Position numbers and translations under genes: made by a program
Origin: Bacillus fungorum
GTDB taxonomy: Bacteria > Bacillota > Bacilli > Bacillales > Bacillaceae_G
Assembly (NCBI RefSeq): GCF_002746455.1
Contig: NZ_NWUW01000011.1
Coordinates: 1-64,000 of the forward strand
Reading direction: 5' to 3'
DNA length: 64,000 nt
Notes under the pieces: generated by a model
What the model saw: only the letters and a program-made list of their open reading frames with translations
Told to the model about the DNA's origin: nothing
The model's database searches: none
Shown: in pieces, positions 16,812-26,796 of the stretch
Numbering within the stretch: the first letter of the stretch is position 1
Layout: each line of letters opens with the position of its first letter

Positions 16812-18212
16812 ATGAAACAATCTTTAAAACAAAAAATAGTAAGCTCTTTGCTTGCTGTATCACTCGCTGTTAGCTTAGCTCCAATTGGACAAGCAAAAGC
16901 TGATTTCACGTCAGAAATCACACAGAATTCACCTATCACAAAACAAGTTGATGCAAGCCGCACCATCGAACACATCCGTTTCTTATCCGAAACAATTGGT
17001 CCTCGCCCTGGTGGAACAAAATCAGAAGAATGGGCTTCTCGCTACGTTGGTATGCAACTTAAATCAATGGGTTATGAAGTAGAATATCAGCCATTTCAAG
17101 TGCCGGATCAATACGTTGGCTTTATTGAATCCCCATTATCCACAAAGCGTAATTGGCAAGCTGGCGCTGCTCCTAACGCACTAATTTCTACAGAAGCTGT
17201 TACAGCTCCTCTTATCTTTGTTCAAGGTGGGACAAAATTAGAGGATATTCCAAATGAAGTAAATGGAAAGATTGTTCTATTTGAAAGGGGAACAACAGTA
17301 GCGGACTACAATAAACAAGTTGAAAACGCTGTTAGTAAAGGAGCAAAAGGTGTTCTTTTATACAGTTTAATTGGCAGTCGTGGAAACTACGGACAAACTT
17401 TCAATCCTCGCCTAACAAAAAAGCAGTCCGTCCCTGTCTTCGGCCTTGCTTATGCGCAAGGAAATGCATTTAAAGAAGAAATCGCTAAAAAAGGAACAAC
17501 AATTCTTTCCCTAAAAGCGAGACATGAATCTAATTTAAAATCCTTAAACGTCATTGCTAAAAAGAAACCAAAAAACAGCACAGGTAATGAAAAAGCTGTC
17601 GTTGTAAGTTCGCACTATGATAGTGTCGTTGGAGCACCTGGAGCAAACGATAATGCTTCTGGTACAGGATTAGTATTAGAGTTAGCTCGTTCTTTTCAAA
17701 ATGTAGAAACTGATAAAGAAATTCGGTTTATTGCTTTTGGTTCTGAAGAGACTGGCTTACTTGGCTCCGATTATTACGTTAATAGTCTATCCTCAAAAGA
17801 ACGCGATCGAATTTTAGGTGTCTTTAACGCAGACATGGTTGCAACAAATTACGATAAAGCAAAGAATTTATATGCTATGACGCCTAACGGTTCTCCAAAC
17901 CTTGTAACAGACGCAGCCTTGCAAGCAGGTAAACAATTAAATAATGACCTCGTACTGCAAGGAAAATTCGGTTCTAGTGATCACGTACCGTTTGCTGAAG
18001 TTGGTATTCCTGCCGCTCTATTTATTTGGATGGGTGTCGATAGTTGGAATCCATTAATCTATCATATCGAGAAGGTATATCACACACCTCAAGATAACGT
18101 ATTTGAGAACATTTCACCTGAACGTATGAAAACGGCACTAGAGGTTATTGGGACAGGAGTTTATAATACACTTCAAAAACCTGTTGCTCAAACTGAACAG
18201 AAAGCTGCTTAA
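16812..18212 (+). CDS. secreted M28-family zinc aminopeptidase with PA domain (YwaD-like)
   Basis: This 466-residue exported enzyme removes N-terminal amino acids from peptides and so feeds on products of other secreted proteases. A signal peptide ends near QAKA (27-30). A protease-associated insert lies at about 130-235, then the M28 catalytic domain with co-catalytic zinc ligands His268, Asp280, Glu312/Glu313 (GSEETG), Asp341 (NADM) and His424 (YHTPQDN). It resembles B. subtilis YwaD. I chose ATG 16812 because GGAGAGG precedes it; the upstream in-frame TTG at 16773 has no such site. An exact PlcR box lies upstream. Confidence 0.93.
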   Translation: MKQSLKQKIVSSLLAVSLAVSLAPIGQAKADFTSEITQNSPITKQVDASRTIEHIRFLSETIGPRPGGTKSEEWASRYVGMQLKSMGYEVEYQPFQVPDQYVGFIESPLSTKRNWQAGAAPNALISTEAVTAPLIFVQGGTKLEDIPNEVNGKIVLFERGTTVADYNKQVENAVSKGAKGVLLYSLIGSRGNYGQTFNPRLTKKQSVPVFGLAYAQGNAFKEEIAKKGTTILSLKARHESNLKSLNVIAKKKPKNSTGNEKAVVVSSHYDSVVGAPGANDNASGTGLVLELARSFQNVETDKEIRFIAFGSEETGLLGSDYYVNSLSSKERDRILGVFNADMVATNYDKAKNLYAMTPNGSPNLVTDAALQAGKQLNNDLVLQGKFGSSDHVPFAEVGIPAALFIWMGVDSWNPLIYHIEKVYHTPQDNVFENISPERMKTALEVIGTGVYNTLQKPVAQTEQKAA

Positions 18213-18218
18213 TCATTT

Positions 18219-18250
18219 AAAAGACCACTGATTTTTATCAGTGGTCTTTT
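18219..18250 (+). terminator. terminator of the M28 aminopeptidase gene
   Basis: AAAAGACCACTGAT (18219-18232) pairs with ATCAGTGGTCTTTT (18237-18250). The stem abuts a bcr1 repeat whose TTTAT target overlaps its T run. Confidence 0.88.
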
Positions 18251-18252
18251 AT

Positions 18253-18399
18253 CCCGCTTTAATGGGCAGTAAGACCCCCACCTCAAAATTCAGCGAAAGC
18301 AAAGAATCTAGGTGGGGGATCAACTGCCCATTAAAGTCCGATTGGTTCAACTAATAATCAGTGGGGGATGAAGAAAACCCCCACTGATTAAAGTTTCAC
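18253..18399 (+). repeat. bcr1 repeat element, copy 1
   Basis: This 147-bp element has internal inverted repeats (CCCCCAC with GTGGGGG, and AGTGGGGG with CCCCCACT) and is flanked by direct repeats TTTAT (18248-18252 and 18400-18404). It is almost identical to 37998-38144. Sequence, size and TTTAT duplication match the bcr1 element described as specific to the B. cereus group. It sits between a terminator and the argS stop codon; the last T of the right TTTAT is the first base of that stop. Confidence 0.9.
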
Positions 18400-18403
18400 T
18401 TTA

Positions 18404-20074
18404 TTACATTTTTTCTGGTGCAGATACTCCTACGATTGCTAATGCGTTTTGAAGTGTAGTGCGTACTGCTTTCATTAACTCGTAGCGAGCTTTACTTAAT
18501 TCTAAGTTATCTTGGTTTAATACTTTTTCTGCATTGTAAAAGCTGTGCAGTGCTGCAGCTAATTCAAATGCATAGTTTGTAATACGGTGTGGTAGACGTT
18601 TTTGTGCTGCATCCGCAACTACCGCTGGGAATTCACCAAGCTTTTTCAGTAACTCTACTTCCTTCTCAGAAGTAACAAGTTTGTAGTTCACATCTCCGCC
18701 TGTAGCTAATCCTAACTCTTCACCTTGACGAAGGATACTGCATACACGAGCATGAGCATATTGTGCATAGTATACTGGGTTTTCATTAGATTTTGATACA
18801 GCTAAGTCCATATCGAAGTCTAAATGAGAATCACCGCTACGCATTGCGAAGAAGTAACGCATTGCGTCCACGCCTACTTCTTCCATAAGCTCACGAAGGG
18901 TAACTGCTTTACCTGTACGCTTACTCATCTTCATTTTTTCACCATTTTGATACAGTTGTACCATTTGGATGATTTCTACTTCTAGTGTATCTTTATCGTA
19001 ACCAAGTGCTTGAATAGCAGCTTTCATACGAGGAATGTAACCGTGGTGGTCAGCACCCCAAATATTGATTAATTTATCGAAACCACGCTCTAATTTATCG
19101 CGATGGTAAGCGATATCTGGTGTTAAGTATGTGTAAGAACCGTCATTTTTAATTAATACACGGTTTTTATCGTCACCGTAAGTCATAGAACGGAACCAAG
19201 TTGCACCGTCTTCTTCAAAGATCTCTTCACGCTCTTTTAATACAGCAAGAGCTTGATCAATTTTCCCGTTTTTGTATAGTGATGTTTCTGAGAACCATAC
19301 ATCAAATTTAACACGGAAGCTTTCTAAGTCTTTTTGAAGTTTTGCTAACTCATATTTTAAACCGTACTCACGGTAGAATTCATAGCTTTCTTTCTCATCA
19401 GCTTTCGCATAACGATCACCAAACTCTTCAGCTAAACGTTTACCGATTCCAATGATATCCGCACCATGGTAACCGTCTTCTGGCATTTCTTTATCTAAAC
19501 CTAACGCTTGCATGTAACGTGCTTCAACTGAAAGAGCTAAATTATGAATTTGGTTACCAGCGTCATTAATGTAGTACTCACGAGATACATCGTATCCTGC
19601 TTTTGCTAATAAGTTACATAAAGTGTCACCTACTGCTGCACCACGTGCATGTCCTAAGTGAAGGTCACCTGTTGGATTCGCAGATACAAACTCAACTTGT
19701 ACTTTTTCACCTTTACCAGTATTCGTTTCACCGTAAGCTTCACCAGCGTTAACGATTGTTGGGATTAAGTCCGTTAAATAGCTATTATCCATGTAGAAGT
19801 TAATGAAACCAGGACCTGCGATTTCAATTTTTTCAATAGAAGCTTTTGCTTTATCGAAGTTTGCAACTAATTCTTCTGCAATCATACGCGGTGCTTTTTT
19901 CGCAACGCGTGCAAGTTGCATTGCCATATTTGTAGAGAAGTCACCATTTGTTTTATCTTTTGGAGATTCTAATACAACGTTTGGAATCTGTTCTTCTGTC
20001 GCTAGTTCTGCCTTTAATACAGCAGCTTGAATTTCTTCTTTAATTAATCCTTTTACTTGTTCTAAAGAATTCAT
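18404..20074 (-). CDS. argS: arginyl-tRNA synthetase
   Basis: This class I synthetase charges tRNA-Arg. The protein has 556 residues with an N-terminal additional domain (about 1-110), the HIGH-type motif HLGH at 139-142 ([12 protein letters not shown]), the KMSKR loop at 382-386 followed by TGKAVTL, and the C-terminal DALR anticodon-binding domain (about 440-556). The ATG overlaps the stop of the upstream DUF1934 gene by one base, so the two are co-translated, the same pairing as ywiB-argS in B. subtilis. Confidence 0.97.
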   Translation of the reverse strand: MNSLEQVKGLIKEEIQAAVLKAELATEEQIPNVVLESPKDKTNGDFSTNMAMQLARVAKKAPRMIAEELVANFDKAKASIEKIEIAGPGFINFYMDNSYLTDLIPTIVNAGEAYGETNTGKGEKVQVEFVSANPTGDLHLGHARGAAVGDTLCNLLAKAGYDVSREYYINDAGNQIHNLALSVEARYMQALGLDKEMPEDGYHGADIIGIGKRLAEEFGDRYAKADEKESYEFYREYGLKYELAKLQKDLESFRVKFDVWFSETSLYKNGKIDQALAVLKEREEIFEEDGATWFRSMTYGDDKNRVLIKNDGSYTYLTPDIAYHRDKLERGFDKLINIWGADHHGYIPRMKAAIQALGYDKDTLEVEIIQMVQLYQNGEKMKMSKRTGKAVTLRELMEEVGVDAMRYFFAMRSGDSHLDFDMDLAVSKSNENPVYYAQYAHARVCSILRQGEELGLATGGDVNYKLVTSEKEVELLKKLGEFPAVVADAAQKRLPHRITNYAFELAAALHSFYNAEKVLNQDNLELSKARYELMKAVRTTLQNALAIVGVSAPEKM

Positions 20075-20511
20075 TATTTTGCCTCCTTCAAATTAAGTGT
20101 AATTGTATATCTGCCAGCTTCTTGTTCGCTTAGAAGCAATGCGTACGTTAAGAAGAGTTGTCCTTTTTTCTTTTCATCCGACCATTTAAAAAGAACGTTA
20201 TCAGTCTTTGTTTGCAATGCAAACGTACCAAGTTCACTCGTATACGTACCAGTTGTCCATTCACCTTTCACATGCGTCTGACGCATAGAAACAGCACCTG
20301 AACGCATAATGAGAACTTGTTCATCTTGAATTTTAATAATTGTTTTCACTTCGCCTTGTTCGTTCGGCTCTTGGAATGTTACATATGTACCTTGACCTTT
20401 TACATAGTATTGACCATTTGCTTCGAAAGCAACGGTTTCCTTCCTCGCCCCTTCACGGATTTCTGTTACGAAATGAACGTGTACCGGCAAGCCTGCAAGT
20501 TGTTTCTCCAC
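20074..20511 (-). CDS. ywiB: DUF1934 beta-barrel-like protein (YwiB family)
   Basis: This is a small cytosolic protein of the DUF1934/YwiB family, function not established. The sequence alternates short beta strands ([40 protein letters not shown]) as expected for a lipocalin-like barrel. I chose the GTG at 20511 because AAAGGTG lies at the right distance; an in-frame TTG at 20529 would add six residues. It is linked to argS by a TAATG overlap. Confidence 0.8.
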   Translation of the reverse strand: MEKQLAGLPVHVHFVTEIREGARKETVAFEANGQYYVKGQGTYVTFQEPNEQGEVKTIIKIQDEQVLIMRSGAVSMRQTHVKGEWTTGTYTSELGTFALQTKTDNVLFKWSDEKKKGQLFLTYALLLSEQEAGRYTITLNLKEAK

Positions 20512-20713
20512 GTCTTGCACACCTTTCAAATGTTATAGATATTAAATACTATTTATAATAAATCACTTTTCCTATCATATCAAAAAAAACCTCTGTCTGT
20601 CTGCTGAAAAATCAGGAAAACTCCATTTCAAAAAATAATTCACTTTCACTTTATTTCATATGATAAAATATTTTTTAAATCTAAATATTCTTTTATTTAA
20701 AGAGGTGAGTTAG

Positions 20714-21700
20714 GTGCTACCAACAAAATTAAAAAAAGGTGATGAAATTAGAGTTATTTCACCATCTTGTAGTTTAAGTATTGTCTCAAATACGAACCAA
20801 ACGCTTGCTATAAAAAGATTAACTGACATGGGCTTTCAAGTTACATTCTCAACATATGCTGATGAGATAGATCGATTCGCTTCTTCTTCTATTGCTTCAC
20901 GCGTTCAAGACCTCCATGAAGCATTTAGAGACCCAAATGTAAAAGCCATTTTAGCAACACTTGGTGGGTACAACTCTAATGGTTTATTAAAACATCTCGA
21001 TTACGATTTAATTCGAGAAAACCCGAAATTTTTCTGTGGCTATTCTGATATCACTGCGTTAAATAATGCAATTTACACAAAAACAGGACTTGTCACATAT
21101 TCAGGACCCCATTTCTCTTCATTTGGAATGGAGAAAGGTCTCGAGTATACGACCGATTACTTTTTAAAATGCTTAACTTCTAATGAACCTATTGAAGTCC
21201 TGCCATCTGAAACATGGAGCGATGATTCTTGGTATATAGATCAAGGAAATCGAGAATTTAATAAAAATGAAGGATATGTTTCAATTCACGAAGGTGAAGC
21301 AACTGGAGAAATTATCGGTGGTAATATGAGCACTTTGAATTTACTACAAGGTACACCCTATATGCCAAACTTACAGGGCAAAATTTTATTTCTTGAAGAA
21401 GATAGTTTAACTGGAAAAGCTACTCTTAAAACTTTTGATCGTTATTTACATTCTCTTATGCAACAGCAAGATTTTGAGTACGTAAAGGGTATCGTTATCG
21501 GAAGGATGCAAAAAGGTGCGGAATGTACGATAGAAGACATTCAAGAAATGATTGCTTCAAAGTCTGAACTGGCACATATCCCTATCATTGCAAACGCAAG
21601 TTTCGGGCATACAACCCCAATTTTCACTTTCCCAATTGGTGGACGTGCAAAAATCGTTTCTAACAAAGAAAAGACATCTATCACTATTTTAACGCACTAA
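20714..21700 (+). CDS. S66-family LD-carboxypeptidase
   Basis: The 328-residue protein belongs to family S66, whose members cut the L-D bond of the tetrapeptide in recycled or mature peptidoglycan, or inactivate microcin C-like compounds (MccF group). Ser111 in GYSDIT is the nucleophile; the Glu in LFLEEDS and the His in SFGHTTP complete the Ser-Glu-His triad. It has no signal peptide, so it is cytoplasmic. The start is a GTG preceded by AGAGGTGAG. Length and the long middle insertion fit the MccF-like subgroup about as well as the murein-recycling LdcA type, so the substrate is uncertain. Confidence 0.88.
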   Translation: MLPTKLKKGDEIRVISPSCSLSIVSNTNQTLAIKRLTDMGFQVTFSTYADEIDRFASSSIASRVQDLHEAFRDPNVKAILATLGGYNSNGLLKHLDYDLIRENPKFFCGYSDITALNNAIYTKTGLVTYSGPHFSSFGMEKGLEYTTDYFLKCLTSNEPIEVLPSETWSDDSWYIDQGNREFNKNEGYVSIHEGEATGEIIGGNMSTLNLLQGTPYMPNLQGKILFLEEDSLTGKATLKTFDRYLHSLMQQQDFEYVKGIVIGRMQKGAECTIEDIQEMIASKSELAHIPIIANASFGHTTPIFTFPIGGRAKIVSNKEKTSITILTH

Positions 21701-21728
21701 AAAAGGAGCGAGTAAATCACTCCTTTTA
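21699..21728. terminator. terminator between the S66 peptidase and yxeA-like genes
   Basis: AAAAGGAG (21701-21708) pairs with CTCCTTTT (21720-21727); A/T runs on both sides allow bidirectional use by the two convergent genes. Confidence 0.75.
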
Positions 21729-22088
21729 TCGTTTTTCTATTTTTTTCAACGCTTTTTGCGGAATTGATTCTTTCGGGATTTCAGCCCATCCTTTTCCTTG
21801 CATACCTTTCGCATAAATTTTTATAAACGCCCCTGTATGCAATTCACGGTTCATCATTCTTTTCACAACTTGTAACTTTCCGTCTTCTGTATATCCTTTA
21901 AATGTATACAAGTATTCTCCGTCTTTTTTCTCACCTTTATCTATAACCGCATAATAATCTTGTATTTCTTTATTTGAAAAGAAGTTGTCTACAAAAGCAT
22001 GTACACCTTCTGTTTTTGTGTTCAAATAATACGCTGTTCCACCTAAAATGATGGCGAATACAGCTAAAACTTTAATTACCAATTTCAT
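21726..22088 (-). CDS. YxeA-family (DUF1093) small exported or membrane-anchored protein
   Basis: This is a 120-residue protein with an N-terminal hydrophobic segment (VIKVLAVFAIILGGTAYYL) and a compact hydrophilic domain containing YYAVIDKGEKKDGEYLYTFKG, typical of the YxeA/DUF1093 family. The function is unknown; the fold is OB-like in family members. The start at 22088 is supported by AGGAGG seven bases upstream, whereas the longer frame to 22109 has none. Confidence 0.8.
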   Translation of the reverse strand: MKLVIKVLAVFAIILGGTAYYLNTKTEGVHAFVDNFFSNKEIQDYYAVIDKGEKKDGEYLYTFKGYTEDGKLQVVKRMMNRELHTGAFIKIYAKGMQGKGWAEIPKESIPQKALKKIEKR

Positions 22089-22322
22089 ACATGCGCCTCC
22101 TGTTTGCACTTCTTTTTCTCTAGTCCTATGTTTATACTTGTATTATACGAAAAATGACATACTATACTCTATCTAAACACCTTACACTTTCCTTACATTA
22201 TTGTAAGGCATTTTCACTTTATAGCAATTTCAAAATAAAATTTTTTTCCGTTTCATGAACTTTTATATTATTATTGAATGATACAAATTTTTATTACAAA
22301 AATCAAAGGAGACAGTTTTCAA

Positions 22323-23360
22323 ATGGCTATCTTGCAAGGTTTAGCACTATTACTTGTTGTACTTTGTCTATTTACACTTTTTAGTTACCGTGCTCCTTAC
22401 GGCATGAAAGCAATGGGTGCTTTAGCTAATGCAGCAATCGCAAGTTTTCTTATTGAAGCATTTCACCGTTATATTGGTGGAGAAATGTTTCATAATGACT
22501 TTTTACAATCAGTAGGAGAAGCTTCTGGTAGTATGAGCGGTGTCGCAGCGGCGATTTTAGTCGCACTAGCAATCGGTGTTTCACCCGTATATGCTGTTTT
22601 AATCGGTATCGCTACTAGTGGATTCGGTATTTTACCAGGATTTTTTGCTGGATACGTTTGTGCTTTCGTAGTGAAATTTCTCGAAAAGAAATTACCAGCT
22701 GGTGTAGAGTTTTTAGCAATTCTATTTATTGCTGCACCAATTTCACGCGGAATGGCCATGCTTATGGATCCGCTCGTAAACGCAACACTCGGTAAAATCG
22801 GTTCTATGATTTCAGTTGCAACTACAGAAAGTCCTATCATTATGGGTATTATGCTTGGTGGATTAATCACAGTTATTTCTACCTCTCCACTGAGTTCTAT
22901 GGCACTAACTGCAATGCTTGGATTAACAGGTTTACCAATGGCAATTGGTAGTCTTGCCGTAGCAGCCTCAGCCCCAATGAACTTTATTTTCTTTAAGCGA
23001 CTAAAAATTTGCTCAAAGAAAGACACAATCGCTGTAGCAATCGAGCCTTTAACACAAGCCGATGTTGTTTCAGCAAATCCAATTCCAATTTATGCAACAA
23101 ACTTCGTTGGCGGTGCACTTGCTGGTATTATTACATCTCTGTTCCAGCTCGTTAATAATGCACCAGGAACAGCATCACCAATCCCAGGACTTCTTGTCTT
23201 ATTCGGATTTAATGACGTTGTAAAAGTAACAATTGCTGCCGTATTATGCGGAATCGTTACCACTATTGTTGGGTACATCGGATCAATCATTTTCCGTAAA
23301 TATCCAATTCGTTCTGCTGATGAAATTCGCGGCATTACTTCGGAAGAGAAGGTTGCATAA
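22323..23360 (+). CDS. PfoR-like membrane protein (PTS EIIC-like family)
   Basis: This is a 345-residue integral membrane protein with about nine or ten hydrophobic helices rich in Gly/Ala. It matches the PTS_EIIC_2 family, which includes PfoR, once described as a toxin regulator of Clostridium perfringens. No EIIA or EIIB partner is adjacent, so sugar transport through the phosphotransferase system is unproven. I chose ATG 22323 (MAILQGLALLLVVL) because AAAGGAGA sits about 10 bases ahead; the frame extends upstream to 22278 without a ribosome binding site. Confidence 0.82.
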   Translation: MAILQGLALLLVVLCLFTLFSYRAPYGMKAMGALANAAIASFLIEAFHRYIGGEMFHNDFLQSVGEASGSMSGVAAAILVALAIGVSPVYAVLIGIATSGFGILPGFFAGYVCAFVVKFLEKKLPAGVEFLAILFIAAPISRGMAMLMDPLVNATLGKIGSMISVATTESPIIMGIMLGGLITVISTSPLSSMALTAMLGLTGLPMAIGSLAVAASAPMNFIFFKRLKICSKKDTIAVAIEPLTQADVVSANPIPIYATNFVGGALAGIITSLFQLVNNAPGTASPIPGLLVLFGFNDVVKVTIAAVLCGIVTTIVGYIGSIIFRKYPIRSADEIRGITSEEKVA

Positions 23361-23361
23361 G

Positions 23362-23399
23362 AAAAAGAGCCCTCAAATTATATAGAGGGCTCTTATTTT
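23362..23399 (+). terminator. terminator of the PfoR-like gene
   Basis: AAGAGCCCTC (23365-23374) pairs with GAGGGCTCTT (23385-23394), followed by an AT-rich tail. Confidence 0.85.
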
Positions 23400-23400
23400 A

Positions 23401-23544
23401 TCCAGCTACAGCGGCTTCCGCTTTTATTCTATCCAGTTACGCCTCCTAGACCCTTGCGTCTAAGAACCTTCCCTGCCAAAAGGTAAAAAGCACCTTTTGC
23501 AGGAAAGAACCTTAGTCACCAGGTCTAAACAGTCGGCTTCACTT
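23401..23544. repeat. structured intergenic repeat-like element next to the speB stop
   Basis: TATCCAGCTACAGCGGCTTC is followed by a second similar start (TATCCAGTTACGCCTCC), then a long imperfect hairpin centred on CCAAAAGGT and ACCTTTTGCAGG, with outer arms AGACC and GGTCT. It ends exactly at the speB stop. The look (T-rich edges, nested inverted repeats, higher GC than its surroundings) is that of short mobile repeats of the B. cereus group. No second copy lies in this window, so the family is not named. Confidence 0.5.
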
Positions 23545-24417
23545 TTATTTCACCCAACCGAGCAGCATTTCCCGCACGAATTTGCTTGCTGCGACTGGTG
23601 TTTGATCACTATGGTCGTAGACAGGAGCTACTTCTACTAAGTCTGCTCCAACTACGTTTATATTTGAATTTGCAATTGCTACGATGGAATCTAATAATTC
23701 TTTAGATGTGATACCTCCAGCTTCTAATGTTCCTGTTCCAGGAGCATGAGCTGGGTCTAATACGTCGATGTCGATTGTAACATAAACTGGGCGTCCTGCA
23801 AGTTTCGGTAATACTTCTTTTAACGGTTCTAGTACGTCAAATTTATATAAGTTCATACCTACTTCTTTCGCCCATTCGAATTCTTCCTTCATTCCAGAAC
23901 GAATACCGAAAGAATATACGTTTTCCGGACCAATTAAATCGCACACTTTACGAATAGGTGTAGAGTGAGATAAAGGCTCCCCTTCATACGATTCACGTAA
24001 ATCAGTATGAGCATCCATATGGATGATTGCTAAATCCGGATATTTTTTTGCCATTGCCTTAAAAATTGGCCAAGACACTAGGTGCTCACCGCCGAGACCT
24101 AGTGGAAACTTATCGGCATCTAAAAGTTTTGATACATACTCTTCAATCATGTCTAAACTGCGTTGTGCATTTCCGAATGGTAATGGGATATCACCCGCAT
24201 CAAAATATTTTACCTCTTCTAGTTCACGATCTAAATATGGACTGTATTCTTCAAGACCGATTGATACTTCACGAATACGTGCAGGGCCAAAGCGAGATCC
24301 TGGACGGTAACTTACTGTCCAATCCATAGGCATCCCGTAAATAACTACCTTTGACTCTTCAAAACTTGGATGACTTTTAATAAATACTTTACCTGAATAA
24401 GCTTCATCAAAACGCAT
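23545..24417 (-). CDS. speB: agmatinase
   Basis: The enzyme hydrolyses agmatine to putrescine and urea in polyamine synthesis. The 290-residue ureohydrolase has the manganese ligands in GGEH (His112), DAHTD (Asp135, His137, Asp139) and DIDVLDP (Asp216, Asp218), plus the SHST substrate loop at about 150-153. It lies 218 bp downstream of speE on the same strand, the order found in Bacillus, and starts at an ATG after AAGGAGG. The intercistronic gap can fold extensively. Confidence 0.96.
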   Translation of the reverse strand: MRFDEAYSGKVFIKSHPSFEESKVVIYGMPMDWTVSYRPGSRFGPARIREVSIGLEEYSPYLDRELEEVKYFDAGDIPLPFGNAQRSLDMIEEYVSKLLDADKFPLGLGGEHLVSWPIFKAMAKKYPDLAIIHMDAHTDLRESYEGEPLSHSTPIRKVCDLIGPENVYSFGIRSGMKEEFEWAKEVGMNLYKFDVLEPLKEVLPKLAGRPVYVTIDIDVLDPAHAPGTGTLEAGGITSKELLDSIVAIANSNINVVGADLVEVAPVYDHSDQTPVAASKFVREMLLGWVK

Positions 24418-24510
24418 ATTCTTTTCCTCCTTATGTGGAACTTAAGGTATCCCAACCTTTCATTATTTCTCAAATTTGGAGCGAATTGCTCCTCTTTCTC
24501 GATTTACCGG

Positions 24511-24613
24511 GTCTTCCTTTTAACAATAAGAAGACGATTTTCTTTACAGAAGTGTAAATAGCTAGCATGTTCAAGTCTTCTGGACAAACACCTTAAATGA
24601 GCTACTTACACTT
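24511..24613 (-). other. structured speE-speB intercistronic region
   Basis: GTCTTC and GAAGAC (24511-24535) form one small hairpin. AAGTGTAAATAGCT (24550-24563) pairs with AGCTACTTACACTT (24600-24613) at 13 of 14 positions around a 36-base loop. No T run follows, so this is not a standard terminator. It may be a processing site or cis-regulator of speB, or chance pairing in AT-rich DNA. Confidence 0.35.
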
Positions 24614-24635
24614 TATTTGTTTCGATACGATTCTC

Positions 24636-25463
24636 TTACTTAATTAGATCGCCAACAAATTTCGGTAATGCGAATGCTGCATTGTGTAATTCTTTTGTGT
24701 AGTATTTCGTTTCGATTTCGTGGAAACGCTCTTCACTTACTTGTAATGGATCATGTTTTTTAGATCCAATTGTGAACGTCCAAAGACCACTTGGGTAAGT
24801 TGGAATGTTCGCTGTGTATAAACGAGTAATTGGGAAAATCTCTTTTACGTCTTTAAACACAGTTGTAATTAGTTCTGGTGTAAACCAAGGGTTGTCCGTT
24901 TGTGCAACGAAAATACCATCTTCTTTTAACGCTTTAGAGATTCCAGCGTAGAAACCTTTTGTAAATAGGTTTACTGCTGGTCCTACTGGCTCAGTAGAAT
25001 CTACCATAATTACGTCATATTCATTTTCGCTCTCTGCGATGTGTAGGAAACCGTCTCCTACTTTTACTTCTACACGCTCATTATCTAATGCGCCTGCAAT
25101 TGATGGTAAGTATTGTTTAGAGTACTCAATTACTTTTCCATCGATTTCAACAAGAGTTGCTTTCTTTACGCTTGGGTGTTTTAATACTTCACGAATAACA
25201 CCGCCATCACCGCCGCCAACAACTAATACGTTTTCAGGGTTTGGATGTGTAAATAAAGGTACGTGCGCTACCATTTCATGATAAACGAACTCATCTTTTT
25301 CTGTTGTCATAACCATGCCATCTAAAATAAGCATGTTTCCGAACTCTTCCGTTTCAACCATATCAAGTTTTTGGAATTCTGTTTGCTCCGTATGTAATGT
25401 GCGGTTAATACGCGCCGTAATCCCAAAATGTTTTGTTTGTTTTTCAGTGAACCATAGTTCCAT
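24636..25463 (-). CDS. speE: spermidine synthase
   Basis: This aminopropyltransferase makes spermidine from putrescine and decarboxylated S-adenosylmethionine. The 275-residue protein shows the nucleotide-binding motif [19 protein letters not shown], the acidic residue of the next strand in [15 protein letters not shown], and the catalytic region [10 protein letters not shown]. It starts at an ATG after AAAGGCGTGA. The 5' leader has a small GGGACAT/ATGTCCC hairpin at 25499-25517. Together with speB it gives the agmatine route to spermidine. Confidence 0.96.
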   Translation of the reverse strand: MELWFTEKQTKHFGITARINRTLHTEQTEFQKLDMVETEEFGNMLILDGMVMTTEKDEFVYHEMVAHVPLFTHPNPENVLVVGGGDGGVIREVLKHPSVKKATLVEIDGKVIEYSKQYLPSIAGALDNERVEVKVGDGFLHIAESENEYDVIMVDSTEPVGPAVNLFTKGFYAGISKALKEDGIFVAQTDNPWFTPELITTVFKDVKEIFPITRLYTANIPTYPSGLWTFTIGSKKHDPLQVSEERFHEIETKYYTKELHNAAFALPKFVGDLIK

Positions 25464-25616
25464 CGTACAATCACGCCTTTCAATGCAAATTTATAATAGG
25501 GACATCATTAATGTCCCCTAACAAAAATAAAACAAAACATCCAAAATGTATAGTTAAAAGTACAAAAATACCGAAAATATATTTTAGTCAGAGGGTTCTA
25601 ACATATACATAAAAAG

Positions 25617-25642
25617 AAAACCCTTTCTTAAGAAAGGGTTTT
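25617..25642 (-). terminator. terminator of the MFS transporter gene
   Basis: A perfect 26-bp palindromic stem (AAAACCCTTTCTT and its complement) overlaps the last codons and stop of the gene at 25628. Confidence 0.85.
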
Positions 25643-26791
25643 TGCCTCTACTTCTACTGGTTTGCGGATTGGAATTATGATCATTACACAACCAACTAAC
25701 ACAACAATCCCACCAACTAAAAACGGGCTTTGTGGTGAAACTGTATGACCTATAACTCCTGATAAAATGGGAGCAATAGCGCCCCCTAACCAACGAACGA
25801 AGTTATAAACACCTGATGTTACAGATCTTTCATAAGGTGAAATATCCATTACATAACTTGTAAATAATGCATTATTTAATCCTGACGCTAATCCTGATAG
25901 AACAATTAACACAATTTGTAACCACATAACTTTCACGAAGAATAACGCAATTAAGAAAATCGCAAATACGAGTAAACTGCCTTTCAACAATGTTTTCGGC
26001 TCATATTTACCTTCTAGCTTATGCGCTAAAATTGCAGAACCGTAAGCTAACGCTAATCCCCATCCGCAAAATACAAATCCTAATTGAATGGCAGATAAAT
26101 GCATAATAAGTGGTGAATATGCTAACACAACGAAAAATCCGTAGTAGTATAACATCCCTGAAATCGCGCCTTGCATAAACGGTTTATATTTCACTAAGTT
26201 AAGTAATTCTCCTACGCCAGCCGCTTTACGCTTCACTTTTCGCTCCGGTTCTTTCACAAAAAAGAACACTAAAATAAATGCTAAGAAAATTAAAATACTC
26301 GTCGCAAAAAATGGGTAACGCCAAGAATGTCCACCTAATATACCGCCTAATAACGGTCCGCCCGCCATTCCTAAACCGATGGCTGCTTCATATAATCCTA
26401 CTGCTTCATGAACTTCTTTACTTAATGCAATCAATAATGTCATCGCCGTTGCGAAGAACATCGCATTTCCTAATCCCCATCCAGCGCGGAAAAGAGATAA
26501 TTGAGCAATCGTTTGCGATATACCACATATAAACGCAAATACAGTTACGATCGCAAGGCCAATTGTCATCATTCGTTTATCACCAAATCTTGATGCAAAT
26601 ATTCCAGCTGGTAACATCATAATTGCCATCGTTAAAATATACGCTGTAAATAACATCTCGACTTGCCAATGCGTTGCCCCAATCTTTTCAGCAATAATCG
26701 GCAAAATTGGATCGACTACCCCTATACCTGAAAAGGCAAGAAAGGTAGCCACCACTGTAATCAATCTCCCTAGTTTTCGTTTGCTCTCCAT
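25628..26791 (-). CDS. MFS drug/proton antiporter
   Basis: This is a 387-residue major facilitator with about 12 hydrophobic helices. The loop 2-3 motif appears as GIFASRFGDKRMM, and the motif C-like region GLGMAGGPLLGGILGG in helix 5 points to the drug:H+ antiporter group of 12-helix exporters. It follows a MerR-type regulator gene with a 5-bp gap and its own AAAGGAGAG site, so it is probably induced by the compound it exports. The substrate cannot be told from sequence. Confidence 0.87.
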   Translation of the reverse strand: MESKRKLGRLITVVATFLAFSGIGVVDPILPIIAEKIGATHWQVEMLFTAYILTMAIMMLPAGIFASRFGDKRMMTIGLAIVTVFAFICGISQTIAQLSLFRAGWGLGNAMFFATAMTLLIALSKEVHEAVGLYEAAIGLGMAGGPLLGGILGGHSWRYPFFATSILIFLAFILVFFFVKEPERKVKRKAAGVGELLNLVKYKPFMQGAISGMLYYYGFFVVLAYSPLIMHLSAIQLGFVFCGWGLALAYGSAILAHKLEGKYEPKTLLKGSLLVFAIFLIALFFVKVMWLQIVLIVLSGLASGLNNALFTSYVMDISPYERSVTSGVYNFVRWLGGAIAPILSGVIGHTVSPQSPFLVGGIVVLVGCVMIIIPIRKPVEVEAKTLS

Positions 26792-26796
26792 TTTGA

